A stretch of DNA of 49,599 nt from Trueperella bernardiae (GCF_001469025.1 NZ_LNIZ01000010.1:1-49599), one strand, 5' to 3'; positions 38,880 to 47,402 are shown, numbered from the stretch's first letter. Notes: a model not told the origin generated them from the sequence alone. Numbers and translations: made by a program.

Positions 38880-40877
38880 CTACCAGATCCGCACCCGCTC
38901 CTCGGGAGCCAGGTACAGCTCATCACCCTCGACCACGCCGAACTCCTCGGCGAACGCGTCCACGTTCTTCACCACGCCGTTGCAACGGAACTCGGAAGGG
39001 GAGTGCGGGTCAATCGCCAGGTAGTTGATGGCGATCTCGTCCCGGCGCTTGTTCTTCCAGATCCGCGCCCAGTTGAGGAACACGCGCTGGCGGCCCGTGA
39101 AGCCCTCGATCACCGGGGCGTGCGCGGAGGAGGCGTGACCCTCGCGCTTCATCGCGATGTCGTAGGCCTTGAGCGCAATCGACAGGCCACCAAGGTCGCC
39201 AATGTTCTCACCCAGCGTGAGTGCGCCGCTCACATGGTGCGGGGTGCCGACCAGCTGGGCGGGCACGTACACGTCGTACTGGCCCACGAGCGACGCCGTC
39301 CGTTTCTCGAACTCCGCCCGGTCCTCGTCCGTCCACCAGTTCTGCAGGCGGCCCTCGCCATCGTACTTCGAACCCTGGTCGTCGAACGCGTGCCCGATCT
39401 CGTGGCCAATCACGGCGCCGATTCCGCCGTAGTTGTAGGCCGCGTCCGCCTCGGCGTCGAAGAATGGGGGCTGGAGGATGGCCGCGGGGAACACGATCTC
39501 GTTCGCCACCGGGTTGTAGTAGGCGTTGACGGTCTGCGGGTTCATGAACCACTCGTCGCGGTCCACCGGCGTGCCGAGCTTGCCCAGCTGCCAGTCCGAA
39601 TCGAACTTCTCCGCCGCGCGCACGTTCCCCACCAGGGAATCCGTGATCTCGAGCGCGGAGTAGTCGCGCCACTTGTCCGGGTAGCCGATCTTGGTGACGG
39701 TGGTGGCGAGCTTGGCCAGCGCCCGCTCGCGCGTCTCCTCCGTCATCCAGTCGAGCGTGGAGATCGAATAGTGGTAGGCGGCCAGCAGATCATCGACCAG
39801 CTGCTCCATGAGTGCCTTGTGGTGGGGCGGGAAGTGGCGCTCCACGTACAGCTTGCCCACGGCCTCGCCCAGCGTGCCGTCAATGAGCGCGACTGCGCGC
39901 TTCCAGCGGTCCCGCATCTCCTCAGCACCGTGGAGCACCTTGCCGAAGAAGTTGAAGTTCGCCTGCGCGATATCCTGGCTCAGGTACGGGGCGCGCGCCC
40001 GGACGACGTTCCACCGCAGGTACGTCTTCAGCTGCTCCATGTCGGCCGCCGCCCACTCGCGCGCAAAGCCAGCCAGGGCGTCGGGCATCATCACCAGAAG
40101 GGTCGGAGCCGCCTCGCGGGTCAGGCCAAGCCCAGAAAACGCCGTCGTCCACCCAAATCCCGGCGCCGCCTCAAGCAACTCATCCCAGGTCAGCACGTTG
40201 TTCGTCTTATCCGTGTCACGCGAATCCACCGCGCTCATATGATGGGACGCAAGCCGGGCTTCGACGCCGTAAATCACCTCGGCCGCAGCCTTCGCCTCGG
40301 CGTCGTTCGCACCCGTGCCAAGCGCGTAAAGAGTGGGGATGAAGGCCCTAAACTGCTCGCGGAACTGCTCGTACTGCTCCTCGCGGTAGAACGCCTCGTC
40401 CGGCAGGCTCAGCCCCGACTGGTAGAGCCAGCAGATGTACTCCGACGGATTGTTGCGGTCCGCCGAGACCTCCAGGCCGAACGGCATCGGCACGCCCACC
40501 TGGTACAGGCGCCCAGCCGCGAGCTCCAGCTCCTCCTTGGTGGCAGCCGAGTCGATGAGCGCGAAATCGTCCGCCAGCGGGGACGCGCCCAGGCCGTTGA
40601 TGCGGCCCTCGTCCATAAACGAGTCGTACAAGACCGCGACCTTGCGCTCCTCATCCCCGGCCTCGCCGGCCTCCGCGTGAGCGACCGCGTCCTGGATGAT
40701 CTCCCGCACGTTCGCCTCCGCCTCCAGGCGCAGGTCCATGAACCCGCCCGTCTGCGACTGATCCGCCGGGATCTCCGCGCTCGCCAACCACGTACCATTC
40801 ACAAAACGGAACAGGTCATCCTGCGGGCGAACGGCATGATCCAGGCCGTCGATGATGTTTTTCGTCGTGTTATCCAT
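38880..40877 (-). CDS. pepO: M13 family zinc metallopeptidase (PepO-like)
   Basis: The 665-aa neprilysin-type endopeptidase carries VIGHEIGHAFDDQGSKYD (zinc HExxH, about residue 495) and the third-ligand motif ENIGDLGGL; NAYYNPVANEIVFPAAILQPP binds substrate. No signal peptide or membrane anchor is present, so it acts in the cytosol like other bacterial PepO. The start at 40877 lies six bases after TACACT, and no Shine-Dalgarno is seen, so it is probably leaderless. Confidence 0.93.
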   Translation of the reverse strand: MDNTTKNIIDGLDHAVRPQDDLFRFVNGTWLASAEIPADQSQTGGFMDLRLEAEANVREIIQDAVAHAEAGEAGDEERKVAVLYDSFMDEGRINGLGASPLADDFALIDSAATKEELELAAGRLYQVGVPMPFGLEVSADRNNPSEYICWLYQSGLSLPDEAFYREEQYEQFREQFRAFIPTLYALGTGANDAEAKAAAEVIYGVEARLASHHMSAVDSRDTDKTNNVLTWDELLEAAPGFGWTTAFSGLGLTREAAPTLLVMMPDALAGFAREWAAADMEQLKTYLRWNVVRARAPYLSQDIAQANFNFFGKVLHGAEEMRDRWKRAVALIDGTLGEAVGKLYVERHFPPHHKALMEQLVDDLLAAYHYSISTLDWMTEETRERALAKLATTVTKIGYPDKWRDYSALEITDSLVGNVRAAEKFDSDWQLGKLGTPVDRDEWFMNPQTVNAYYNPVANEIVFPAAILQPPFFDAEADAAYNYGGIGAVIGHEIGHAFDDQGSKYDGEGRLQNWWTDEDRAEFEKRTASLVGQYDVYVPAQLVGTPHHVSGALTLGENIGDLGGLSIALKAYDIAMKREGHASSAHAPVIEGFTGRQRVFLNWARIWKNKRRDEIAINYLAIDPHSPSEFRCNGVVKNVDAFAEEFGVVEGDELYLAPEERVRIW

Positions 40878-40883
40878 CCCACC

Positions 40884-40961
40884 AGTGTATGCGGCGGGCC
40901 GGGCCGAAAGCACACCTGCGCAAACTAAAGCCGCCTCACGGCGAAACCGTGCCGGTATACT
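40884..40961. promoter_or_regulatory. Divergent leaderless promoters of pepO and rpiB
   Basis: TACACT (40884-40889, minus) serves pepO and TATACT (40956-40961, plus) serves rpiB. Each ends exactly six bases before its ATG. The two start codons are 90 bases apart. Confidence 0.65.
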
Positions 40962-40967
40962 TGGGAC

Positions 40968-41420
40968 ATGCGTATACACATTGCCGCTGATCATGCGGGT
41001 TTTGAACTAAGAGAACATCTCATCGAGCACCTGAGTGCCGCGGGGCACGACGTCGTCGACCACGGCTACAAGGAATACGACAAACTGGACGCCTACCCGC
41101 CCGTCTGCTTCGCGGCCGGCGAGGCCGTGGTAGCCGAGCCCGGCTCGCTCGGCATCGTCATCGGAGGCTCCGGTAACGGCGAACAGATGGCAGCCAACAA
41201 GGTGAGCGGTGTGCGCGCGGCGCTCGTATGGAACGAATCCACCGCCGAACTCGCCCGCGAACATAACAACGCCAACGTCATCTCCCTCGGAGCCCGCCAG
41301 CACACGTTGGAAGAGGCCACCCGCTTCGTGGACATCTTCGTTTCCACCGGCTACGACCCGGCCTCGCGCCACCAGTCCCGCATTGAGATGATGAGCGCCT
41401 ACGAGGCCGGCGAGCGCTAG
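40968..41420 (+). CDS. rpiB: Ribose-5-phosphate isomerase B
   Basis: The 150-aa LacA/RpiB-family enzyme interconverts ribose 5-phosphate and ribulose 5-phosphate. AADHAGFELREHL (phosphate-binding) and VIGGSGNGEQMAANKVSGVRA are present; the Glu in GGSGNGEQ replaces the catalytic Cys of E. coli RpiB, as in the mycobacterial enzyme. Translation is probably leaderless. Confidence 0.95.
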   Translation: MRIHIAADHAGFELREHLIEHLSAAGHDVVDHGYKEYDKLDAYPPVCFAAGEAVVAEPGSLGIVIGGSGNGEQMAANKVSGVRAALVWNESTAELAREHNNANVISLGARQHTLEEATRFVDIFVSTGYDPASRHQSRIEMMSAYEAGER

Positions 41421-41421
41421 C

Positions 41422-41476
41422 GCGCTTCACGACGCCGCCCGGCCGGCTTTCCGCCGGCGCTTCGCGACGCCGCCCG
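41422..41476 (+). repeat. 20-bp direct repeat after rpiB
   Basis: GCGCTTCACGACGCCGCCCG (41422-41441) recurs at 41457-41476 with one change. The spacer GCCGGCTTTCCGCCGGC can form a hairpin. Confidence 0.7.
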
Positions 41477-41481
41477 TCTAT

Positions 41482-41514
41482 GCTGAAGGCCCCCGATGTC
41501 CGGGGGCCTTCAGC
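41482..41514. terminator. Bidirectional terminator between rpiB and cysE
   Basis: A perfect 14-bp stem (41482-41495 with 41501-41514) has a five-base loop and lies between convergent genes. Confidence 0.85.
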
Positions 41515-41568
41515 TTGCTCGGGCCACACTCACATGGGATCACAGCCATTTGACCGCGCCCGAGCACG

Positions 41569-42141
41569 TTAGATGTAGATGGCCGGGTCGATCAGGTGCT
41601 CGACGTTGGACTTCTTGCGGGTCTTGGCGGGGATCCCCACCGCGACGTTGCCCGCCGGCACGTCCCGCACCACCACGGCGTTAGCCCCGACAGCGGCGTC
41701 GTCGCCAATCTCAATTGGGCCGAGCACCTTCGCGCCCGAACCGATCGTCACCCGGTTGCCCACCGTGGGGTGGCGCTTGCCCGGGCGCATCGACGTGCCG
41801 CCGAGCGTGGTGCCGTGGAAAATCACCACGTCCTCGCCCACCTTAGCCGTCTCACCGATGACAACCCCCATGCCGTGGTCGATAAACAGCCGCCGGCCCA
41901 GCTTCGCGCCCGGGTGAATCTCAATGCCCGTGATCGCACGCGCCGCCTGCGCGAGCAGGCGGGCCGGGAGCTTGAGGCGGTCGTCCTTGTTCCACATGGC
42001 GTGCGCGATGCGGTATGCCCACACTGCATGCACGCCCGGGTAGGTCAGGAAAACCTCGAGCTCGGAGCGGGCCGCCGGGTCGTTATCCACCGCGGCGCGC
42101 AGGTCCTCGCGCATCTTCTTCCACAGGCTGGGGTTCGTCAT
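41569..42141 (-). CDS. cysE: Serine O-acetyltransferase
   Basis: The 190-aa enzyme makes O-acetylserine for cysteine synthesis. A short helical N-terminus is followed by hexapeptide repeats forming a left-handed beta-helix (ITGIEIHPGAKLGRRLFIDH, GVVIGETAKVGEDVVIFHGT, about residues 70-165). The catalytic His is in FIDHGMGVVIGE. It is the short form, lacking much of the long N-terminal domain of E. coli CysE. It lies 27 bases after cysK in one operon, under the Cys-codon leader. Confidence 0.95.
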   Translation of the reverse strand: MTNPSLWKKMREDLRAAVDNDPAARSELEVFLTYPGVHAVWAYRIAHAMWNKDDRLKLPARLLAQAARAITGIEIHPGAKLGRRLFIDHGMGVVIGETAKVGEDVVIFHGTTLGGTSMRPGKRHPTVGNRVTIGSGAKVLGPIEIGDDAAVGANAVVVRDVPAGNVAVGIPAKTRKKSNVEHLIDPAIYI

Positions 42142-42168
42142 CGTCGTCTCGTCTCAGGTGGCGGGCTG

Positions 42169-43098
42169 CTAGTCGACCAGGCCCTCGAACAGTGGGGTGG
42201 ACAGGTAGCGCTCGCCGAAGTCCGGCACAATCGCCACGATCGTCTTACCCGCATTCTCCGGGCGGGCCGCCAGCTCCGCCGCAGCCTTGAGCGCCGCGCC
42301 CGAAGAAATACCAACCAGCAGGCCCTCCTCGTGGGCAACCCGGCGCGCCATCGCTACCGCATCCGCGGACGCAACCGGCAGCACCTCGTCGTAAATCTCC
42401 GTGTCGAGCACGTCGGGCACGAAATTCGCGCCGATGCCCTGGATGCCGTGCGGGCCGGCCTTGCCCTCGGACAGGAGCGGGGACTCGGCCGGCTCCACCG
42501 CCACGATCTTGATGTCCGGGTTTTGCTCGCGCAGGTAGGCGCCCGTGCCCGTCAGTGTGCCGCCCGTGCCGATGCCCGCCACAAAGATGTCAACCTTGCC
42601 CTCGGTGGCCTCCCAGATCTCCGGGCCCGTGGTCGCCTTGTGCTTAGCCGGGTTGGCCGGGTTGGCGAACTGCGAGGCCAGGATCGAACCCGGGCGCTGC
42701 GCTGCGATCTCCTTCGCGCGATCCACCGCGCCCTGCATGCCCTTCGCCGGCTCGGTCAGCTCCAGCTCCGCACCAAAGCCGCGCAGCAGGGCCCGGCGCT
42801 CCTTCGACATCGACGCCGGCATCGTCAGCACCACCTTGTAGCCACGCGCCGCGCCCACCCAGGCCAGCGCAATACCCGTGTTGCCCGACGTCGCCTCCAC
42901 AATCGTGCCGCCCGGCTTAAGCTGGCCCGACGCCTCCGCCGCGTCAACAATCGCCACGCCAATGCGGTCCTTGACCGAGTTCGCCGGGTTGTAGAACTCG
43001 AGCTTGGCCAGGACGCGAGCTTGATCGTCGGAGACGATACGGTTCATACGGACGAGGGGAGTGTTGCCGACCAGTTCAGTTGCGTTGTTGTAAATCAT
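42169..43098 (-). CDS. cysK: Cysteine synthase A (O-acetylserine sulfhydrylase)
   Basis: The 309-aa PLP enzyme forms cysteine from O-acetylserine and sulfide. The PLP lysine is in [11 protein letters not shown] (about residue 42), the substrate loop is [12 protein letters not shown] (about 70), and [16 protein letters not shown] binds the phosphate. GAAGGAAG precedes the ATG. A roughly 220-base leader upstream holds two coupled short ORFs, one with four Cys codons. Confidence 0.96.
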   Translation of the reverse strand: MIYNNATELVGNTPLVRMNRIVSDDQARVLAKLEFYNPANSVKDRIGVAIVDAAEASGQLKPGGTIVEATSGNTGIALAWVGAARGYKVVLTMPASMSKERRALLRGFGAELELTEPAKGMQGAVDRAKEIAAQRPGSILASQFANPANPAKHKATTGPEIWEATEGKVDIFVAGIGTGGTLTGTGAYLREQNPDIKIVAVEPAESPLLSEGKAGPHGIQGIGANFVPDVLDTEIYDEVLPVASADAVAMARRVAHEEGLLVGISSGAALKAAAELAARPENAGKTIVAIVPDFGERYLSTPLFEGLVD

Positions 43099-43112
43099 TG
43101 TTCTTCCTTCAC

Positions 43113-43127
43113 GAGCGCGCGGCGCTC
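43113..43127 (-). promoter_or_regulatory. Small hairpin just before the cysK ribosome site
   Basis: GAGCGC and GCGCTC pair over a three-base loop immediately upstream of the cysK Shine-Dalgarno. It could take part in leader control. Confidence 0.45.
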
Positions 43128-43164
43128 ACACATGTTTTGGTGTTCTGTTAGAAGCTCTTGAGGG

Positions 43165-43225
43165 GAGCTACCCGAGGTGGCACACATGCCCGAAAAAGAA
43201 GGGCACCAAACTACGGCATGCCACC
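43165..43225 (-). promoter_or_regulatory. Candidate attenuator structure of cysK-cysE
   Basis: Directly after the poly-Cys ORF, GGTGGCA pairs with a downstream TGCCACC, while TGCCC and GGGCA can form an inner hairpin around the T-rich TTCTTTTT. These alternative pairings and the U-run are what an attenuator needs. The exact limits and which fold ends transcription are not settled. Confidence 0.5.
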
Positions 43226-43267
43226 TTACAGACAGTCGCAGCAACACATCGGTGCGGTCATCATCAT
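43226..43267 (-). CDS. Poly-cysteine leader ORF of cysK-cysE (13 aa)
   Basis: The ORF reads MMMTAPMCCCDCL, with four Cys codons in five positions. AAAGGA (43276-43281) lies eight bases upstream. Its first ATG shares one base with the stop of a preceding ORF (TGATG). In mycobacteria, short poly-Cys ORFs act as cysteine-responsive attenuators of cysteine and sulfur genes. The placement before cysK strongly suggests the same control. Confidence 0.75.
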   Translation of the reverse strand: MMMTAPMCCCDCL

Positions 43268-43305
43268 CAGGACCGTCCTTTCCGAGGTTGCCATGCACAC
43301 GTCAT
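43267..43305 (-). CDS. First leader ORF of cysK-cysE (12 aa)
   Basis: The ORF reads MTCAWQPRKGRS and includes one Cys codon. It begins about 17 bases after the predicted mRNA start and ends in TGATG, coupling it to the poly-Cys ORF. It has no Shine-Dalgarno. Confidence 0.45.
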   Translation of the reverse strand: MTCAWQPRKGRS

Positions 43306-43328
43306 GTAAGTGAAAGTTCAACGGTTTC

Positions 43329-43356
43329 AGTTTACTTTTTTCGGGCCGACAGTCAA
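43329..43356 (-). promoter_or_regulatory. Promoter of cysK-cysE
   Basis: On the minus strand TTGACT (43351-43356) and TAAACT (43329-43334) are 16 bases apart, close to consensus. Transcription would start near 43322, just after the end of yigZ. Confidence 0.65.
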
Positions 43357-43364
43357 CGTGGGGT

Positions 43365-44006
43365 TCACCATGTGGGCAACGTCCCAGCCGGCACATCCCT
43401 CACGACGACGCCGACCACCTCCACCTGCGCCGCCCCCGCGCTCAGTTCCGCCACGTCCTCGGCGAAACCCTGGCCGGCCGCCACGTCAATGTGCGCGCGG
43501 GTGGGGCCGTACTCCGTGCCCACCACGTCGAAGCCGCGCCCGCGCAGGTCCGCCTCCAACTTGCCCGCCGTAGCGTGCATGGCAGTCACCCGCATGAGCG
43601 GGCGCGTGATCCGGCGGGTGACCGGCTCGCCCGACAGCACCTCTCGCACCGCATCCGAATACGCCCGCACCAGCCCACCCGTGCCCAGCAGCGTGCCGCC
43701 GAAGTAACGCACCACAACCACTGCAACGTCCATCAACTCATTACCCGTGAGAACGTCAAGCATCGGCCGGCCCGCGGTGCCGGACGGTTCGCCGTCGTCG
43801 GAAGAATGAAGGATCGGCTGGGCGCTCGGCACCGACACCACGTAAGCCGAGCAATGGTGGCGGGCGTCGGGGAACTCGGCGCGGGCGTCCGCAAGCAGGG
43901 CGCGAGCCTCCTCGGCCGAGGCGGCTGGGCGGGAGAGCGCGATGAACCGGGAGCGCTTGATCTCAATTTCAGCGCGGCCGGGGCGGGTCAGGCGAAGTTC
44001 GGTCAT
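43365..44006 (-). CDS. YigZ/IMPACT family protein
   Basis: The 213-aa protein has the UPF0029 domain (RSRFIALSRPAAS, HHCSAYVV, DDGEPSGTAGRPMLDVL, VVVVRYFGGTLLGTGGLVRAY, residues 15-120) followed by the DUF1949-like C-terminal domain. Its bacterial role is unsettled; a translation or RNA-related role is suggested by eukaryotic IMPACT. The start at 44006 is chosen because AATAAT ends six bases before it (leaderless). Confidence 0.9.
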   Translation of the reverse strand: MTELRLTRPGRAEIEIKRSRFIALSRPAASAEEARALLADARAEFPDARHHCSAYVVSVPSAQPILHSSDDGEPSGTAGRPMLDVLTGNELMDVAVVVVRYFGGTLLGTGGLVRAYSDAVREVLSGEPVTRRITRPLMRVTAMHATAGKLEADLRGRGFDVVGTEYGPTRAHIDVAAGQGFAEDVAELSAGAAQVEVVGVVVRDVPAGTLPTW

Positions 44007-44096
44007 GACGCTATTATTGCAGTGTTTCGTAGCACAGTTGCCCCACCCTATGTAGCTTTCGGCGCCCGGGGTGGGTAATATCGAACGTTGTCTGCT

Positions 44097-44137
44097 CGGA
44101 GGCGCGCCTCCGAATGAAGGGGTGGCCACGCGGCCAC
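44097..44137 (+). promoter_or_regulatory. Two hairpins in the rpmF leader
   Basis: CGGAGGCGCGCCTCCG (44097-44112) is a perfect palindrome, and GTGGCC (44122-44127) pairs with GGCCAC (44132-44137). Both lie between a TAATAT -10-like box (44086-44091) and the ribosome site. Confidence 0.5.
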
Positions 44138-44163
44138 ATGAGTATTGAAAGGAGCGGAAGGAC

Positions 44164-44325
44164 ATGGCAGTTCCCAAGCGAAAGATGTCCCGTAGCAACA
44201 CCCGCTCTCGCCGCTCCCAGTGGAAGGCTGAGCTGACCGAGCTCCAGCCCGTTCGCGTTGGTGGCGTTGAGAAGCGCATCCCCCGTCGTCTGGCGAAGGC
44301 CGCGCAGAAGGGTCTTGTGGACTAA
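44164..44325 (+). CDS. rpmF: 50S ribosomal protein L32
   Basis: The 53-aa basic protein begins [20 protein letters not shown], the L32 signature. It has no zinc-binding cysteines, so it is the C-minus form common in actinobacteria. GAAAGGAG lies upstream. It stands alone, followed by a strong terminator, not in the fatty-acid operon where rpmF often lies. Confidence 0.97.
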   Translation: MAVPKRKMSRSNTRSRRSQWKAELTELQPVRVGGVEKRIPRRLAKAAQKGLVD

Positions 44326-44333
44326 GGCTTAAC

Positions 44334-44363
44334 AAAATGGGGCCCTCCGGGGCCCCATTTTTT
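44334..44363 (+). terminator. Terminator of rpmF
   Basis: A perfect 12-bp stem (44334-44345 with 44350-44361) ends in a T-run. Confidence 0.95.
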
Positions 44364-44582
44364 GTGCCCGCCGGGGGGGGGCGGTCACATTACTCCCAAT
44401 GTTCTCAATTGTTACACTCGTCCCAGCTCCGACTGGCAGCTGGGTGAGGTCTCACCTTGTAGCCCGCTCTTGCCGGGACGATTTGGGCCGCGAAGTGTCG
44501 GTTGTCATGGATGTCAGCCGACTCGGCGGCAGGGGTGGCGGCCGCTGGCGTGGTAGCAGGCGGAGTTTGTTACGGTCCGGTA
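44364..44582. other. Gene-free stretch before the MaoC-Rossmann gene
   Basis: No supported gene is seen. It begins with a nine-G run and contains possible but weak -10 boxes (TTACACT near 44412). Confidence 0.5.
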
Positions 44583-44617
44583 GGCTGCTGGTGCCGGTGC
44601 GACCGGCACCAGCAGCC
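44583..44617 (+). promoter_or_regulatory. 16-bp perfect hairpin before the MaoC-Rossmann gene
   Basis: Bases 44583-44598 pair perfectly with 44602-44617 over a GCG loop. It ends three bases before the Shine-Dalgarno GGGAGG of the next gene and has no U-run, so it may be an operator or a leader structure rather than a terminator. TAGGCT at 44581-44586 overlaps its left edge. Confidence 0.65.
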
Positions 44618-44628
44618 AGGGAGGCGAG

Positions 44629-46749
44629 ATGTCCACAGCCCACGTCCCATTCAGCCGAGAGGCGACCATGACGCCCGCGACCGCCCGCGCCTACGGGCAA
44701 TTCGTAGGAGCCGAGCTCACCCACTTGCCGCCCATGGCCTTCCACAACCTGTGCTTTCCCACCACGGTCCGCACCCTACGTGCGCGGTCTGTGCCGGCGC
44801 CGCTACTTGGAATGGTCCATGAGTCGCTGGCGTGGGAGGTCCTCCGCCCGTTGCAGGTGGGGGAGCGGGCGCGAGTCTCGTCGCAGGTAACGGGCATGGA
44901 GCTGGTGGAGGCGGGTCTCGCGGTGGAGGTGACGTCCATGGTGGCGATCGGCCCGACTGTTCATTATGTCGAGCGTGCGCGCTACCTTTCGCGCAACCCC
45001 AAGAAGAGCGCGGCAGAATCCGTGGGCGGCCAGCTCGCCGATTGGGAAGCCCCCGCCGTGCCCGACCTGCGCGCCGAGCACGGCACCCGCGCCGGCGTGC
45101 TGCCGGTGGACGGCCCGACGCTGGCCACCTTCACGCTCCCCGCCCCGACGGGCCGGCGCTGGGCCCGCATCTCCGGCGATGCTAACCCCATCCACCTCTC
45201 GCGGGTCACAGCCGCCCCTTTTGGCTTCTCGGCCGCGATCGCTCACGGCGCCGCCCTGGAGGCACTCGCTCATGCGGCCCTCGGGCTTGACGACACGGCG
45301 CCCGCTTCTGGCGCGAGCCGCTTCCGCGCGCCCACCACCCTCCCCAATAAGATTGAGCTCGTGGCGGTGGGGGAGTCGTGGGCGCTGGTTGAGCAGCGCA
45401 CCGGCCGCGACCTCGTCCACCTCGCCGCCCGCCCGGCCGCTCCACCCGAGATCCCACCCAGCCGCGTCTTCCTACCACGCCTTGACTCCAAGGTGAGCAC
45501 CACCGCGCTCGGCCGGCGTGCCTTCGCCGCCGCGGCGGCCGCTGACCCCGAGGCCGTCGCCGCCATCGACTCGGTCAAGAACTGGCGCAAGGGCTACGCG
45601 GCGGCGGTCGTCCGGGTAACTGCCCTCGACAACCCCGCCCTCGGCCCCGACGCCGCCCGCCGTGCCCTCGTCTACCTCGGCTGCGCGGTCAGTACCGTGG
45701 GCGGAACCGCGCTCGCGGACCTTGAGCCGACCACCGCCCCGACCACCGAACCCGGTCCAGCCGCTGAACCCGGCCAGTCCACCGCGGCCGACAACCCCGC
45801 CCTCACCATCCCACTCCGCGGCGCCCGCCTCACGGGCCCGGCCCTCCGCGCCCAGATCGAGTCCTGGCGTTTGGCCGGCGTGCTGACCGACACCGCGGCG
45901 GCTCGCATCCTTGCCGTCGCCGATAACCCCGATTGGCTCGACCTGTCCGACCTCACCTTCTCCGTCCTCGGCGCCGGCGCCGAGCTCGCCCCCACACGCT
46001 TCCTCCTCAAGCACGGCGCGAACGTGGCCGGGGTCGTGCGCCCGGGCCCGCGCCGCACCAAGCTCGAAGCCGACGCCCGCGCCCTGCCCGGCGCCCTCAC
46101 GCTGTCGCCGCCCGAGGCGTCCGACATCGTCGCCGACCCGGCCGCGGTCGCAGGCTGGATGCTGGGCGAGCGCCCGGACGTCGTCGTCGAAACACTGTAC
46201 GCGCCTGGGGCGGACTTCCTGCTGCTGGCGCTCGCGGCGGACGCGGTGGAGCGCATGATCGCCGAACGTAGCCCGGCGCTGATGGCGTGGTATGGCTCGC
46301 CGTCGGACGCGTACGTGCTCGGGGGAGAGGTCTTCAACGGGATCATCGACCTGCAGGGGCCGAACTACATCCTGGCCAAGCGCATCGGCCGCTGGCGCGC
46401 CACGGACCTTGCCGCGCGCGGGCATCGCGTGTCCTACAACGTGGCCCCAATGGCCGAAACCGCCTCGGTGCTGAGCTCGGCCACGTTGCGCGCCGCCTAC
46501 CGCGGAATGGCGCGTATGGGACTTTCGTCGCTACCAGCGAACACGACGTCGGCGATCATGGGCGCCCTCCTCGTCTGGGATGCCCGAAACACCCCCGTGA
46601 CCTCGGAAAACTTCCTCACGGAGGCGGCGGCGCCGTCGGGAATCTGGAGCCAGAAACGCCCACCAAACGAGCTGATGAAGCGTGCGGTGCTACGCGGCGC
46701 CGGTGCATTTGTGTCCAAAGCGGTAAAATCGGAAGTGCCTCAAGAGTAA
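44629..46749 (+). CDS. Fusion of a MaoC-like hydratase and a Rossmann-type domain
   Basis: The 706-aa protein begins with a double-hotdog MaoC-like region; the active-site motif is RISGDANPIH (Asp184, His189) with IAHGAALEALA after it, as in (R)-specific enoyl hydratases. A Pro/Thr-rich linker lies at about 365-390. The C-terminal part (from about 440) starts with a Rossmann-like strand-turn-helix, FSVLGAGAELAPTRFLLKHG, and contains AWYGSPSDAYVLGGEVFNGI, reminiscent of a nucleotide-binding oxidoreductase, but I do not recognise the family. A role in fatty-acid or related acyl-thioester metabolism is plausible. Confidence 0.7.
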   Translation: MSTAHVPFSREATMTPATARAYGQFVGAELTHLPPMAFHNLCFPTTVRTLRARSVPAPLLGMVHESLAWEVLRPLQVGERARVSSQVTGMELVEAGLAVEVTSMVAIGPTVHYVERARYLSRNPKKSAAESVGGQLADWEAPAVPDLRAEHGTRAGVLPVDGPTLATFTLPAPTGRRWARISGDANPIHLSRVTAAPFGFSAAIAHGAALEALAHAALGLDDTAPASGASRFRAPTTLPNKIELVAVGESWALVEQRTGRDLVHLAARPAAPPEIPPSRVFLPRLDSKVSTTALGRRAFAAAAAADPEAVAAIDSVKNWRKGYAAAVVRVTALDNPALGPDAARRALVYLGCAVSTVGGTALADLEPTTAPTTEPGPAAEPGQSTAADNPALTIPLRGARLTGPALRAQIESWRLAGVLTDTAAARILAVADNPDWLDLSDLTFSVLGAGAELAPTRFLLKHGANVAGVVRPGPRRTKLEADARALPGALTLSPPEASDIVADPAAVAGWMLGERPDVVVETLYAPGADFLLLALAADAVERMIAERSPALMAWYGSPSDAYVLGGEVFNGIIDLQGPNYILAKRIGRWRATDLAARGHRVSYNVAPMAETASVLSSATLRAAYRGMARMGLSSLPANTTSAIMGALLVWDARNTPVTSENFLTEAAAPSGIWSQKRPPNELMKRAVLRGAGAFVSKAVKSEVPQE

Positions 46750-46757
46750 GGAGTGAC

Positions 46758-47387
46758 ATGTCCAAGACCATTGCTACTGCCGCAGCGCTCATGCTTGCGC
46801 TCGTGGGCTGCTCGCAGTCCGACGACACCCCGTATGCAAACACTTCCGAGTCGAGCGCCGAGGCCACGGCCACCGACAACACCACGACCGACGACGCCGA
46901 GGCCACCGACGACACCACGACAGACGACGCGACCAATGCCGACGCCAACACGCCAGTCACCACCGAAGCTGAAGGTGACATGATCCGCCACACGCTGGCC
47001 AACGGCCGCATCTCCATTGCGGTCCCTGCGGCCTGGGGCGAGCCGGAGGAATCGACCGAGGAAGCGCCCGTGTCGATCTTCAACGAGGACACCACCGCCT
47101 TCGCGGCCGTGACGGAGATCGGCCCAGCGGCCCTCGTGCCGGACGAAGAGGCCTACATCGAGGCGCTTGAGAACAACCTCGGCTTGGAAAAGGGTGAGGT
47201 GGAGGACAAGGGTGAGGTCCAGCTCAATGGGGGCTCGGCTCACCGCTACGATATGACGGTGTCCGGTTTGGGCGCCCAGATTTACGCGGTCCAGGTGGAC
47301 GGCGTTGCGTATGAGATCACGCTCATGGGCACCGACGCCGAGGCGGGGAGCCTGAAGGCGATTCTCGACTCGGTCCTCATCAAGTAA
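46758..47387 (+). CDS. Lipoprotein, first of a paralogous pair
   Basis: The 209-aa protein has a signal peptide with lipobox LVGC (Cys18). A Thr/Asp-rich linker with repeated DDTTTDDA follows (about residues 20-70), then a globular domain (about 75-209) containing ISIAVPAAWGEP and TEIGPAALVPDEEAYIEALE. It should be anchored outside the membrane. GTAAGGAG lies before the ATG. The next gene is a diverged copy. Function unknown. Confidence 0.8.
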   Translation: MSKTIATAAALMLALVGCSQSDDTPYANTSESSAEATATDNTTTDDAEATDDTTTDDATNADANTPVTTEAEGDMIRHTLANGRISIAVPAAWGEPEESTEEAPVSIFNEDTTAFAAVTEIGPAALVPDEEAYIEALENNLGLEKGEVEDKGEVQLNGGSAHRYDMTVSGLGAQIYAVQVDGVAYEITLMGTDAEAGSLKAILDSVLIK

Positions 47388-47402
47388 TCGAATAATCTGG
47401 TA

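Noticed and set aside
38030-38926. An open frame extending pepN upstream by about 300 codons.
   Set aside because: It runs antisense through the Rv2466c-like gene; the real pepN start has a ribosome site at 38029 and gives the family length.
38184-40928. A 914-codon plus-strand frame across the Rv2466c-like and M13 peptidase genes.
   Set aside because: Low-complexity, Arg/Pro-rich translation with no domain; both strands here are already explained by real genes.
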